Source: Sedimenticola thiotaurini
GTDB lineage: Bacteria; Pseudomonadota; Gammaproteobacteria; Chromatiales; Chromatiaceae
DNA: 64,000 nucleotides
Assembly (NCBI RefSeq): GCF_001007875.1
Contig: NZ_CP011412.1
Coordinates: 2,418,001 to 2,482,000 of the forward strand
Reading direction: 5' to 3'
Part shown: piece after piece, positions 44,146 through 53,407 of the stretch
How positions within the stretch are numbered: position 1 is the stretch's first letter
Layout of the letters: each line of letters starts with the position of its first letter
Notes under the pieces: model-generated
The model's input: the letters and a program-made list of their open reading frames with translations, nothing else
What the model was told of the DNA's origin: nothing
The model's database searches: none
Made by a program: the position numbers and the translations under genes

Positions 44146-45111
44146 TCAACTGTTCGCCTGTCTTGACAAAAAATCATTCGCTGTTTTTTTCAACGCCTCT
44201 TCGACACTGACAGGCGGCATCCAGTTTAATAACTCACATGTTTTGTCAATATTGACTTGCAGCGACCCGCATAATCTTTGAGAAAGAACCCGCTTGCCCA
44301 TCAGCATGCCCCCAGCTTCGAGCATCCATCCCGGAACGGCCAACAATCGTGCAGGCTTTCCCAAAGCCAGCCCCATTCTGCGCAATAATTCAGTGGTGGA
44401 AAGATCTTCACCATCACTTACCAGGAAGACCTGGTTGCCAGCGGCTGGATGATCGATACAGGTCACGATCAAATCTACAAGATTTTCTAAAGCAACCAGA
44501 CTTCGCCGATTACATATTGCACCTAATGGTAATGGTACTCCTCTGTACAACCAACGCATCATACTCAGAAAATTGGCTTTTACTCCCGGTCCATATACCA
44601 AAGGCGGACGAATTATTACTACTTCCATACCAGATTCTTCGGCAAGCGCCAGCAAGCCCCGTTCAGCTTCTAGTTTTGATATAGCATACGGATCCGATGG
44701 ACTCGGCGCGGTATCGGCAAAATAGGGGCTACCTGCTGTCGTGCCTTCCCCATTTACCTTGATAGAACTGACAAAGATAAACCGCTGAACACCAGCATCA
44801 ACAGCCTGGCGTGCAAGATTTAACGTGCCCTCCACATTGATTCTGCGAAACTCAAAAAGCGGATCAGGTGCTGAGTCCCGCATTACATGAACACGTGCCG
44901 CGGCATGTATTACAACGCTAACCCTGTCCAGGGATTGTTGCCAATCAGTATCTGGATAAAGACCGGCAACTGTTATGCTTCTTGTATTCTTAGAGAGGAT
45001 GACAGTAGCGTCTCTGACCGCGGCTACCAGTTCAATGTCACTCAGGCTGGATAATCTCGCCAACAATCCACGGCCGACAAATCCTGTAGCGCCAGTCAAC
45101 AAAATACGCAT
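44146..45111 (-). CDS. SDR-family 4-epimerase/4-reductase (WbpV/WbpK-like)
   Basis: The 321 residues have an extended SDR fold: NAD-binding TGATGFVGRGLLARL, the active-site serine in FVSSIKVNGE, the YAISK catalytic tyrosine and lysine, and RPPLVYGPGVKANF. Its place between a WbpM-like dehydratase, an initiating transferase and other 6-deoxy sugar genes points to reduction of UDP-4-keto-6-deoxy-GlcNAc to UDP-D-FucNAc (WbpK-type) or UDP-D-QuiNAc (WbpV-type). The stereochemistry cannot be read from sequence alone. It lies 19 bp after the 2-epimerase gene. Confidence 0.85.
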   Translation of the reverse strand: MRILLTGATGFVGRGLLARLSSLSDIELVAAVRDATVILSKNTRSITVAGLYPDTDWQQSLDRVSVVIHAAARVHVMRDSAPDPLFEFRRINVEGTLNLARQAVDAGVQRFIFVSSIKVNGEGTTAGSPYFADTAPSPSDPYAISKLEAERGLLALAEESGMEVVIIRPPLVYGPGVKANFLSMMRWLYRGVPLPLGAICNRRSLVALENLVDLIVTCIDHPAAGNQVFLVSDGEDLSTTELLRRMGLALGKPARLLAVPGWMLEAGGMLMGKRVLSQRLCGSLQVNIDKTCELLNWMPPVSVEEALKKTANDFLSRQANS

Positions 45112-45130
45112 TCAGTTCCCTCGTCAATAC

Positions 45131-46261
45131 TCAGGACTTTGACCAAACAGTTCGATTGATATAATCCGTATAACTGAGCACAACACGAACCACCTGCTTT
45201 GAGACAGGTCCTGCCTGGTAATCCTTCACCACCGGAATGATACGTTGACTATAGTTGTGCTGTGACGTTACTACTCGGACCGCTTCCAATACGCGATCTG
45301 ACTTCATCCCTGCCATAATCAGTGTCCCTTCATCCATTCCTTCCGGTCGCTCATGCGCATTGCGAATCGTAATTGCCGGCAGGTTCAGTAACGATGCCTC
45401 TTCTGTAATTGTTCCGCTATCTGAAAGTACGCAGAATGCAGACATCTGCAGTTTAATATAATCCAACAATCCAAACGGCTTAACAAAGCGAATCAGCGGA
45501 TGTTCTAGCGACTCTCCTAGAGCCTCCAGACGACTTCGAGTACGGGGATGGGTCGATACGATAACAGGGTACATATAGGTCTCGACGAGCGCTTTCAAAG
45601 TATCCAGTAGATCTCTCAGGTTATCTGGCGTATCAACATTTTCCTCTCGGTGGGCGCTAACGACAAAATATTTACCCTCCTCAAGTTCCTGTTGTCTTAA
45701 CACATCAGAAGTCTGGATACGTGGCATATAATATTCCAGCACTTCTTCCATATGGGAACCGGTCTTGATGATGGTTTCTGGCCGAATTCCCTCGGAAATC
45801 AGGTATCGGCGAGCATGCTCTGTCAACACCATATTTATGTCACTCAGGTGATCGAGAACCTTACGATTCAACTCCTCGGGTACACGCTGATCGAAACAAC
45901 GATTACCTGCCTCCATGTGAAAAACCGGTATCTTGCGGCGCTTGGCCGCAATCACTGCCAAGGTAGTGTTAGTATCACCATACAATAAAAGCGCATCTGG
46001 TTTTTCCAGATCAAATACATCGTCAGCTTTTGAAATAACTTCGGCAACAGTCTTCGCTACTGTATCACCGGCAACTCCAAGGAAATGATCTGGCCTACGA
46101 ATATCCAATTCGTCGAAAAATAATTGATTCAGCTCAAAATCATAATTCTGCCCTGAGTGCACCAGGATATGCTGAACCTGTCTATCAAGTTCTGCAATCA
46201 CACGACTCATCTTAATCAGTTCCGGGCGAGTGCCGACTAGCGTCATAACCTTAAGCATCAA
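45131..46261 (-). CDS. UDP-HexNAc 2-epimerase (WbvD/FnlC/WbjD-like)
   Basis: The 376-residue WecB-fold protein has GTRPELIKMS, VHSGQNYDFELNQLFF, YGDTNTTLAV, HMEAGNRCFDQRVPEELNRK and SDSGTITEEASLL. HMEAGNRCFDQRVPEE is the form seen in the L-FucNAc/L-QuiNAc 2-epimerases rather than WecB itself. It would invert C2 as the last step of UDP-L-FucNAc or UDP-L-QuiNAc synthesis. It overlaps the preceding dehydratase gene by 11 bases, so the two are translationally coupled. A second ATG is at 46258. Confidence 0.9.
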   Translation of the reverse strand: MMLKVMTLVGTRPELIKMSRVIAELDRQVQHILVHSGQNYDFELNQLFFDELDIRRPDHFLGVAGDTVAKTVAEVISKADDVFDLEKPDALLLYGDTNTTLAVIAAKRRKIPVFHMEAGNRCFDQRVPEELNRKVLDHLSDINMVLTEHARRYLISEGIRPETIIKTGSHMEEVLEYYMPRIQTSDVLRQQELEEGKYFVVSAHREENVDTPDNLRDLLDTLKALVETYMYPVIVSTHPRTRSRLEALGESLEHPLIRFVKPFGLLDYIKLQMSAFCVLSDSGTITEEASLLNLPAITIRNAHERPEGMDEGTLIMAGMKSDRVLEAVRVVTSQHNYSQRIIPVVKDYQAGPVSKQVVRVVLSYTDYINRTVWSKS

Positions 46262-47261
46262 GTTGCTCCCGAATGTAATCCAGTGTCAGCAAAAGATTCT
46301 TAATGCCTTCGATATTCAACCGCTGAGTATTGTGGGAGGTGTAATCATCCAGTTCAGATATCTGTTGCTCACCCTCTACAAAATATTTCCTGTAGTTTAG
46401 GTCTCGGTTATCCGCAGGAATGCGGTAATAACGCCCCATGTCTTCCGCCCTGGCCATCTCTTCGCGAGAAATAAGTGACTCATACAACTTTTCACCATGT
46501 CGAGTACCAATAACTTTAACCGGGGTGTCACTTAGAAACAGCTCTTTCAGTGCCTGAGCAAGGTCGGCCACTGTAGAGGCTGGTGCCTTTTGAACAAAAA
46601 TGTCCCCTTGCTGAGCATGCTCAAATGCATGTAAAACAAGATCGACAGAATCTTTAAGTGACATCAGGAAGCGAGTCATATTTGGATCAGTAACCGTAAG
46701 CGGCTCATCTCTTTTTATCTGATCAACAAACAGCGGAATAACTGATCCACGAGAGGCCATTACATTTCCATAGCGAGTAGCACAGATCACCGGCCCTGCT
46801 TCGGGTATCATCCTTGATTTGGCCACCATGAGTTTTTCTGCCATCGCTTTAGAGATACCCATAGCGTTTATCGGATAAACAGCTTTATCAGTACTAAGCA
46901 GTACAACGCGCGAAACGCCGGTGGCAATAGAAGCACTCAACACATTTTCAGTACCGATAATATTGGTACGTACTGCTTCCATCGGATAAAACTCGCACGA
47001 GGGGACCTGTTTCAGTGCTGCTGCATGGAATATATAGTCAACACCAACCATTGCTTGAGAAAGACTGTCATAATCACGCACGTCGCCAATATAGTATTTC
47101 ACCTTGTCGTTGGAGAGTGTAATTCGCATGTCTTCCTGTTTTTTTTCATCCCGGCTGAATATTCTTATTTCACGCACGTCCGTGTTGAGAAACCGATTCA
47201 GGACCGCATGGCCAAAAGAACCCGTCCCACCGGTGATCATCAATACTTTATTATCAAACAT
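46251..47261 (-). CDS. UDP-GlcNAc C4,6-dehydratase / C3,C5-epimerase (FnlA/WbjB/WbvB-like)
   Basis: The 336-residue SDR protein has TGGTGSFGHAVLNRFL, HAAALKQVPSCEFYPMEA, STDKAVYPINAMGISKAMAEKLM (MxxxK instead of YxxxK) and RYGNVMASRGSVIPLF, the CapE/WbjB/FnlA pattern. It turns UDP-GlcNAc into 4-keto-6-deoxy sugars and epimerises C5 and C3, giving the L-series intermediates. The next gene is an RmlD-like reductase and the one after it a 2-epimerase, completing a three-step pathway. Confidence 0.92.
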   Translation of the reverse strand: MFDNKVLMITGGTGSFGHAVLNRFLNTDVREIRIFSRDEKKQEDMRITLSNDKVKYYIGDVRDYDSLSQAMVGVDYIFHAAALKQVPSCEFYPMEAVRTNIIGTENVLSASIATGVSRVVLLSTDKAVYPINAMGISKAMAEKLMVAKSRMIPEAGPVICATRYGNVMASRGSVIPLFVDQIKRDEPLTVTDPNMTRFLMSLKDSVDLVLHAFEHAQQGDIFVQKAPASTVADLAQALKELFLSDTPVKVIGTRHGEKLYESLISREEMARAEDMGRYYRIPADNRDLNYRKYFVEGEQQISELDDYTSHNTQRLNIEGIKNLLLTLDYIREQLDA

Positions 47262-47276
47262 AATCTCTTTAATTCC

Positions 47277-48134
47277 CTAACGCGCCCGGTGCATGCTACT
47301 GACCAACTCCGACCAGTTTGGCGGCTGGTATCCAGACACATCTTTAAACCGTGATGAATCCAGAGAACGATCGATGACTATCTCATCATCTGGCTGAATA
47401 ATGATATCTTTTCCATAAACTCTCGACACTAGCTTTAGTAACTCATATTTCGAGATCGGATCGGACGAGACATGATACAAGCCGCACAATTCAGGCCGCG
47501 GCAAAACCCAATCGTGCATTACTTTTGCCAGCTCTACAGTCGGCAATCCAGAAAAAATCGCCCTGGTATAGCCTTTAACCCTATCATGCTGGGACAAGAA
47601 CCATTCCAGTAACGCATAATTTGAGTTCAACTCGTGCCCTATGATCGATGTGCGCAAGGTAATCGCATGAGCATAATCATGTAACTCTCCAATATATTTA
47701 GACTTCCCATAAAGATCTCTGGCATCCGCACAGTCTGACTCGGTATATCGCCCTTTGTTACCAGAAAACACGCAATCTGTACTTATATGTATTAATCTTG
47801 CTTCTGCCACGTCACACAGTTTTGCAAGTTGGTGTGGTAGCAACGTGTTCACTGGTAACACAGCCAACGGATCATTGGCATTTTCAAGTTGCTTAATTAT
47901 GCCGACGCAGTTTATGACGACTTCCGGGCGTACCTGTGCAAAAACATCCAATAATCTTGCCTGATTAAGTACATCCACATCAGGAATTAATTTAGACGCT
48001 AACTGGCCTGGAAAATACCGGAACGATGCATCACTGCGTACCGTACCCCAAGTATCGTGCTCGCCATTACTCGCAAACAATCTAAGAACCGCATTGCCCA
48101 ACATCCCGGAGGCTCCAAGCACCAGAACCCTCAT
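47277..48134 (-). CDS. RmlD-like 4-ketoreductase of the L-deoxyhexosamine pathway (WbvR-like)
   Basis: The 285 residues form a single RmlD-type SDR domain: GASGMLGNAVLRLF, HISTDCVFSGNKGRYTESD, YGKSKYIGE with the catalytic YxxxK, and LRTSIIGHELNS. The usual partner in UDP-L-FucNAc synthesis (FnlB/WbjC/CapF) is longer, about 370 residues, with a C-terminal cupin domain. That domain is absent here. A short RmlD-like reductase in this place resembles WbvR, which reduces the 4-keto sugar to UDP-L-RhaNAc on the way to UDP-L-QuiNAc. Identity of the final sugar is therefore more likely L-QuiNAc. It overlaps the preceding glycosyltransferase by one base. Confidence 0.85.
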   Translation of the reverse strand: MRVLVLGASGMLGNAVLRLFASNGEHDTWGTVRSDASFRYFPGQLASKLIPDVDVLNQARLLDVFAQVRPEVVINCVGIIKQLENANDPLAVLPVNTLLPHQLAKLCDVAEARLIHISTDCVFSGNKGRYTESDCADARDLYGKSKYIGELHDYAHAITLRTSIIGHELNSNYALLEWFLSQHDRVKGYTRAIFSGLPTVELAKVMHDWVLPRPELCGLYHVSSDPISKYELLKLVSRVYGKDIIIQPDDEIVIDRSLDSSRFKDVSGYQPPNWSELVSSMHRAR

Positions 48135-49378
48135 CAGCCTACTACCTCTTTCATATTAATCCTTTGCTCGAGTATCTCTATCAGTCGAGAAGCCTGACGA
48201 CTCATTTCAAAGTGCTCAAGAAAATAGTCACGCCCAGCATCTCCCATCTTACGCCGCTTGGCCTCACTCAAGCCATGGAGCTTTTTTATAGATGACACCA
48301 GTGCATCGACATCTTCAGCTGCGCTGATCAATCCCGCTCCTGAATCTGATATAACTCGCGCACCCTCTCCGTTCAGCGCTGCTACAATTGGTTTACCAGC
48401 AGCTAAATATGCCTGCACCTTGCTGGGAACAGTTAGTGAAAATATCGTTTCATCCTTCAACGTCACAATCAAGCCAGCAGCTTGCATATATATTTTATGC
48501 ATTGAATCCATCGGAAATCGGCCAGCCAGATATAGGTTGTCTAGTTCTAATTTTTCTTTTTGCTTCCTAACCCACTCCAATCGACTACCGCTACCCACCA
48601 TGACAATCCGGATATCATCCCAATCTTTTAACTGTAATGCCGCGTGAACAATCGTCTCTACAGATTGCACTGTACCGATATTACCAGCAAATACCATACA
48701 AAATTTACTGTTTAGTAAGCTATTTAATTCAGCGGGCAACGTTACACCCTGCTGACCATTTTCTGGTGGTAGCGATATTGAATTGGGGTAGTAAACTATT
48801 TTATCGCTATTGGAAAGGTGAGATACCGGCCCATAAAAGGCGCGAGACTGAATAAGTAGACTATCGGCAAAATAGTAGAGTGCTCTAACCAGCCAGCCCA
48901 TCATACCGAGTATCACGGAATTATTTATGTGTCCTGTCGCCGATAGACTCTGGGGCCACAGGTCCTGTACCCATATAGAAAGATGCGCCTTCTTCAGCCA
49001 TTTCATGGGAACAGCAGTTATTGCTGATGTGATTGGTGAAGGAGCGAATACGAGAATTACATCTGCTTGCCGATTTTTAACAAGTTTCGGAAAGTAACGA
49101 AGTCCCGACCAAACAAAAGAAAGATAGTTTAGCACCAAATCTCTAGAACGACCCGATTTACGAGCACGCAAAGGCACTCTTAATATATCTATTACCCCTT
49201 TATACTTTTCTTTTTGAACACCTTCTTCCGAGTACCCTTCAAAAACAACACCACTCGGATAATTTGGCTTTCCAGTCAAGACGGTGATGTCGTGCCCTAG
49301 ACCATAAAGGTGCATAACCAGATCATTAATAATGAAAGTTTCCGGCCAAAAGTATTGAGTAACGACAATAATTTTCAT
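48134..49378 (-). CDS. GT4 glycosyltransferase, WbuB-like
   Basis: The 414-residue GT-B protein opens MKIIVVTQYFWPETFIINDLV and has LTGKPNYPSG, WVQDLWPQSL, VFAGNIGTVQSVETIV and a C-terminal KVQAYLAAGKPIVAALNGEGARV, the layout of WbuB (L-FucNAc transferase of E. coli O26). It is coupled to the L-deoxyhexosamine genes, which supports transfer of L-FucNAc or L-QuiNAc to the lipid-linked first sugar. It acts at the cytoplasmic face of the inner membrane. Confidence 0.9.
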   Translation of the reverse strand: MKIIVVTQYFWPETFIINDLVMHLYGLGHDITVLTGKPNYPSGVVFEGYSEEGVQKEKYKGVIDILRVPLRARKSGRSRDLVLNYLSFVWSGLRYFPKLVKNRQADVILVFAPSPITSAITAVPMKWLKKAHLSIWVQDLWPQSLSATGHINNSVILGMMGWLVRALYYFADSLLIQSRAFYGPVSHLSNSDKIVYYPNSISLPPENGQQGVTLPAELNSLLNSKFCMVFAGNIGTVQSVETIVHAALQLKDWDDIRIVMVGSGSRLEWVRKQKEKLELDNLYLAGRFPMDSMHKIYMQAAGLIVTLKDETIFSLTVPSKVQAYLAAGKPIVAALNGEGARVISDSGAGLISAAEDVDALVSSIKKLHGLSEAKRRKMGDAGRDYFLEHFEMSRQASRLIEILEQRINMKEVVG

Positions 49379-49427
49379 AAATCAAAATGGCCCTATATTA
49401 CGTTTAGTAAGCCCTATCTAAGTCTGA

Positions 49428-50906
49428 TCACCTAACAAAACGTGATAAGAATTTGTCTGCCAAATAAATAATTATTATATTAAGTAAAATCGCCCCGAAT
49501 AATAGATATGATTGTTTTGGTACGTAACCAAAACTGGCATAACGGAAAGCAACAACTTGTGCGATTAATGAACACAATATAAAGTTCCTTCCCCCAAAAC
49601 GAAAAACAAAAGCTTCAATTGACGCCGCTACAGCGCCAAGCATCAGGGTGCTAATAAATAGAAACAGAAATGACCCAGGATAAAAGAAAAAGGCGACAAT
49701 ACCGGGCAACGATATAAAATGATGCGCAGATTTATCTGTATTAATATAGGGTGATTCTATTAAATTATTGTCATAAAAACTGGTTTCAGTTTCATTGTAT
49801 GACTCATTAAGCGCATTCTTCCATAAATCCCATCCAAGGTGAGGGTAACTGGATACCGCCATCACCCCCTCTATACCGACCCAGCGGTCGATAAATAGCG
49901 GACTGGTCATCTTCTGAGTTAACTCTATTCTTTTGGCCACATGCGAATGTTTAGTATCTACAGGATAACCATCGGAGCGTAATTCTTGGCTCTCGGAACG
50001 CAATAAGTTAAAACTTTCGGACCGCAGATAGTTAACCGCTAGAACCGATCCAATAAAAAGCACTGAAAAGATAATCCCTGCAGCTAGTAGGATTCTGAAA
50101 CTAGCTTTTATTGAATGAGGCTTTAATGCCGCCAATACCCCATATATAAGTGCGCCACCATTCAGAATCATCCCTCTACTTAGCATGGATATATTGGAAA
50201 TAAAGCTCTCAAGAAATACCAAAGTCATAGCAGGAAGAAAGGTATGTTTTTTGAGTGCAAATTCAAATCTTAGTATTAATGCTGAAATAGAAGCCAAGCC
50301 AAACAATAATAACCATTTGTAAATACCATTCAGACCAAAAGGCAATATCGTTCGAGTAATACTACCGCGCTGGTAGATTCCCAGATAGATATTAGTGACA
50401 GCAACGACAAGAAACAGTATTGCAAATCCAGTCCATATAAACTTCCGGTAGTCCTGATAAAAGTTAAAAAGCCCTTGCTGAGCGACGCCTTCTATGTTCG
50501 ATGAATAATTAAATTGAAACTTTTCTCTCAAAATACTGGCTAGCAGAAATCCAGACAAACCAACACTTGCCACCAGCAACGCATTATCGAAGGCCATGCT
50601 GGAGCCATCAAAAGATCCCACCGCTTCACGAAATACTCCATCAGCAAAAACTATTCGAACTGAAAACTTTAGCCAGAAGCCCAACCACAGGAATATGCCT
50701 AAAAACGTGTCAAAGAATATTGCGTTTTTCCTGAAGCCAAAGTACAGCAACAAGTTGGAAATGATTGTGAATACTATATATACATAGCCTTGGCCTGGAT
50801 AATTGCTAACTGCCATGATTGATAGGAAAAATACTGCTCCCCAGAACATTGACAAGAGCATGTTTATACTATTTCTGCCAAGAATTTCCTGTAAATTTGG
50901 ATTCAT
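49428..50906 (-). CDS. polytopic membrane protein, probable O-antigen polymerase (Wzy-like)
   Basis: The 492 residues contain about eleven hydrophobic segments and a large polar loop (about 300-400: RSESFNLLRSESQELRSDGYPVDTKHSH...DNNLIESPYINTDKSAHHFISLPGI), the pattern of repeat-unit polymerases, with the active loop on the periplasmic side. Sequence motifs are weak, as usual for Wzy, so the call rests on topology and on its place in the island. Its ATG overlaps the stop of the 824-residue gene by four bases. Codon use is visibly AT-rich. Confidence 0.65.
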   Translation of the reverse strand: MNPNLQEILGRNSINMLLSMFWGAVFFLSIMAVSNYPGQGYVYIVFTIISNLLLYFGFRKNAIFFDTFLGIFLWLGFWLKFSVRIVFADGVFREAVGSFDGSSMAFDNALLVASVGLSGFLLASILREKFQFNYSSNIEGVAQQGLFNFYQDYRKFIWTGFAILFLVVAVTNIYLGIYQRGSITRTILPFGLNGIYKWLLLFGLASISALILRFEFALKKHTFLPAMTLVFLESFISNISMLSRGMILNGGALIYGVLAALKPHSIKASFRILLAAGIIFSVLFIGSVLAVNYLRSESFNLLRSESQELRSDGYPVDTKHSHVAKRIELTQKMTSPLFIDRWVGIEGVMAVSSYPHLGWDLWKNALNESYNETETSFYDNNLIESPYINTDKSAHHFISLPGIVAFFFYPGSFLFLFISTLMLGAVAASIEAFVFRFGGRNFILCSLIAQVVAFRYASFGYVPKQSYLLFGAILLNIIIIYLADKFLSRFVR

Positions 50907-53377
50907 GTAGGGTTGTTCTCCACGTTAAGGCTAAGTAGGTTACTTAACAAGTACCCCCATAAAAAGAAAGTAAAAATTCCTGGATATGGTTGCCGTAGTC
51001 CAATGCTCGAAGAGTTATCCAAAAACAGTAACACCAATACAACTACGGATAGCCCTGTTAACCAGGACGAAAGATAAATCTGTTTTTTGTATCGATAAAT
51101 TAAGACACACGTATGCACCAACAATACTAATATAGGCATAAAAGCAATCAGTCCATAATTGTATAGATAATCAAGATAATAATTGCGTGCACCTGGATAT
51201 CTACTTCGATCTGGCCGAGCATCATTACCGAACAGGAATGTTTCTGAATTACTGATGACGCCGTTAAGATAGGTGCTCCAGTGCAACATTAGTTGTTGAA
51301 TACCCAGCGCAACATTCTCTGACTTATCGCGTTGATCTGAGAGGGTATTTTCAGTTATATACGCTTCCGGCCAATCGCGCTTCGCATTGGTTGACGATTT
51401 CAAAACAGTAGAATTCACCTGGACAGATCTTTCTGTTGTTACATAGTAATGGTCGGCCACGTAAAAATAGCCCCAAGACAAGCCCACCGCTAGAATAAAA
51501 ACTGCCACAGGACTTTTATCTTTCTTGGATAGCCAATAATAGAAAGTCAGCGAAAGAAGACCAATTAATGTGACGCTTATTGCCAGTATCGATAATGAAG
51601 CGCCAACATAGGATGCCACAAACAGTGTCAGCACAAATAAGGGACGCTGATAGCCAGGCACATCCCATAGTGCGAAAATTGCAAACAGATATCCGCTAGC
51701 GAATATTACTGGTACGCTTGTAGCGTATTGATAAATACTGAAAATGCCAAACACGGAAGGCATTAGATAAGGCGATCCTTGGTACCAGCTAGACACTATC
51801 TGTAATGGTACAATTACCACCAACACCCAGAAAAACATCTTTCCAACTCCAATGCTGACATCATCCTTACCAGTCGATCGATACATCTGCCCTAATGTAA
51901 GGGCAAACATAGGCAACATATACTGTAACAGCAAAACTAATTTGGCCTCTTGCAGCACATAATCGCCTGTGCTGGAAAATATTACTGACAACATCATCAG
52001 AACAAATGTTAGAAATATAGTCGAAAAGGATAAGTAAGATCTCCGATAATCACCCAATAATACAATACCCAAATAACACCCAAACACGGCGAAAGGAATC
52101 GGAAGGTTAAGCAATTTTCCGTCTGATTCAAACGATGAAGAGGGATCATGAAATATTCCGTATCCAGCCTGCAAATACAATGGAGATAATAATATTATTG
52201 CGATAACCAGCTTAATATTCCTTCGCACATTCGCAGACAAATCACGCGTAACTTCTCCCATTCGTGAGCTTAAGTAGAAAATAAAGGATAGCACCGCACT
52301 CAATAGATATAGTCCCGCTAAAGACTCCCTACCGAACAGGTAATAGCTAAACGGCACTGCCGCTAGCAACAGAATATTCGCCATTACATCCGGACCAAAA
52401 ACATCATGCTCTTTGTCACTTTGTAATAATCTAAACCGGATACGCTGCGCGTAAACCATAACTACTCCGCCAATGAGGGATAGTCCTACTGCCTGCCAAA
52501 ATAAGTATGACTTTCCTATCATTTCTAGAATGGACCATTGAGCTGAAGCCGTGATAAACAATACCCCCCCTCCAACGAGTGATCCATTTAGGGCAACGCG
52601 AAAAAAAGAGGGAAAATGACTTGTACCACTCCGCTGTTCATGGAAAGTAATACTGGCACCTAGAGCATTGGCAAATACTGACCCTATCAATCCTCCTATC
52701 GCAAAGGCAGCAAACAAATCACCTGCTGTCTCTTTTCCAGATGTATACAACAACAGTAACCGAAAGATATAAATAGTTATTCCAATAACTGCCGAAGATC
52801 CAATATGAGGGAATAGGACAACAAAAAAGCTACTTAATGACTTTGGGATTTCAGTTAGCGCATCAAATATAGCTGACATATTTAATGACAACGGAAGAAT
52901 GGCCCACAACCACAACCCAAAATACGGGTTTGGCATGTCGAACACTAACCAACAATAAGCTATAACAAGAAGTAAGGACTGAACCAGCAGGTATAGTTTA
53001 GTTTCTCGTTTACGACCAAGCCGCTCGAATTGACTTAGTTGTACCTCGCCCAGCCACTCCACTGCCCGTCGGACTATCAGAACGATCGCAAGACCAGCCT
53101 CAACACCAACGCCAACACTTAGAAAATAAGAAACGACTGACAGCGGTAAAAGCAAAATCAATCGCACGTGCATGATCGAATTTGCAGAAACGGAGTACGA
53201 GTTACTTAGAATTAGACTACGGGCGTTGGCTGTAAATGCGAAAAACAAGGCCAGCGATGCACCGTGAACAATACCTACGTCTGCAGCCAGACTGGAATAG
53301 CCGCTGACCCCAAGCGCTATCAACAAAGCTGTCATAGCGAATGTATTCGCCATGACAGCCAATGGATAAATCATCAT
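50903..53377 (-). CDS. 824-residue two-part membrane protein: flippase-like N-half plus O-antigen ligase/polymerase-like C-half
   Basis: Both halves are polytopic. Residues 1 to about 385 carry some eleven or twelve helices with a middle segment (SSFFVVLFPHIGSSAVIGITIYIFRLLLLY...LFAAFAIGGLIGSVFANALGASI) like polysaccharide flippases. Residues about 390-824 look like a Wzy/WaaL-type protein: many helices, one long soluble loop (about 655-730, DHYYVTTERSVQVNSTV...), then FLFGNDARPDRSRYPGARNYYLDYLYNYGLIAFMPILVLL, the end typical of O-antigen ligases and polymerases. A normal Wzy or Wzx has about 400-500 residues. A separate wzx and a separate wzy-like gene exist in the same island. The ATG at 53377 has a weak ribosome site and lies about 30 bp inside from the relic IS30 end, so N-terminal loss is possible. 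Confidence 0.6.
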   Translation of the reverse strand: MMIYPLAVMANTFAMTALLIALGVSGYSSLAADVGIVHGASLALFFAFTANARSLILSNSYSVSANSIMHVRLILLLPLSVVSYFLSVGVGVEAGLAIVLIVRRAVEWLGEVQLSQFERLGRKRETKLYLLVQSLLLVIAYCWLVFDMPNPYFGLWLWAILPLSLNMSAIFDALTEIPKSLSSFFVVLFPHIGSSAVIGITIYIFRLLLLYTSGKETAGDLFAAFAIGGLIGSVFANALGASITFHEQRSGTSHFPSFFRVALNGSLVGGGVLFITASAQWSILEMIGKSYLFWQAVGLSLIGGVVMVYAQRIRFRLLQSDKEHDVFGPDVMANILLLAAVPFSYYLFGRESLAGLYLLSAVLSFIFYLSSRMGEVTRDLSANVRRNIKLVIAIILLSPLYLQAGYGIFHDPSSSFESDGKLLNLPIPFAVFGCYLGIVLLGDYRRSYLSFSTIFLTFVLMMLSVIFSSTGDYVLQEAKLVLLLQYMLPMFALTLGQMYRSTGKDDVSIGVGKMFFWVLVVIVPLQIVSSWYQGSPYLMPSVFGIFSIYQYATSVPVIFASGYLFAIFALWDVPGYQRPLFVLTLFVASYVGASLSILAISVTLIGLLSLTFYYWLSKKDKSPVAVFILAVGLSWGYFYVADHYYVTTERSVQVNSTVLKSSTNAKRDWPEAYITENTLSDQRDKSENVALGIQQLMLHWSTYLNGVISNSETFLFGNDARPDRSRYPGARNYYLDYLYNYGLIAFMPILVLLVHTCVLIYRYKKQIYLSSWLTGLSVVVLVLLFLDNSSSIGLRQPYPGIFTFFLWGYLLSNLLSLNVENNPT

Positions 53378-53407
53378 TCTACTTATCTAACATCGCTGAT
53401 CCTACTC

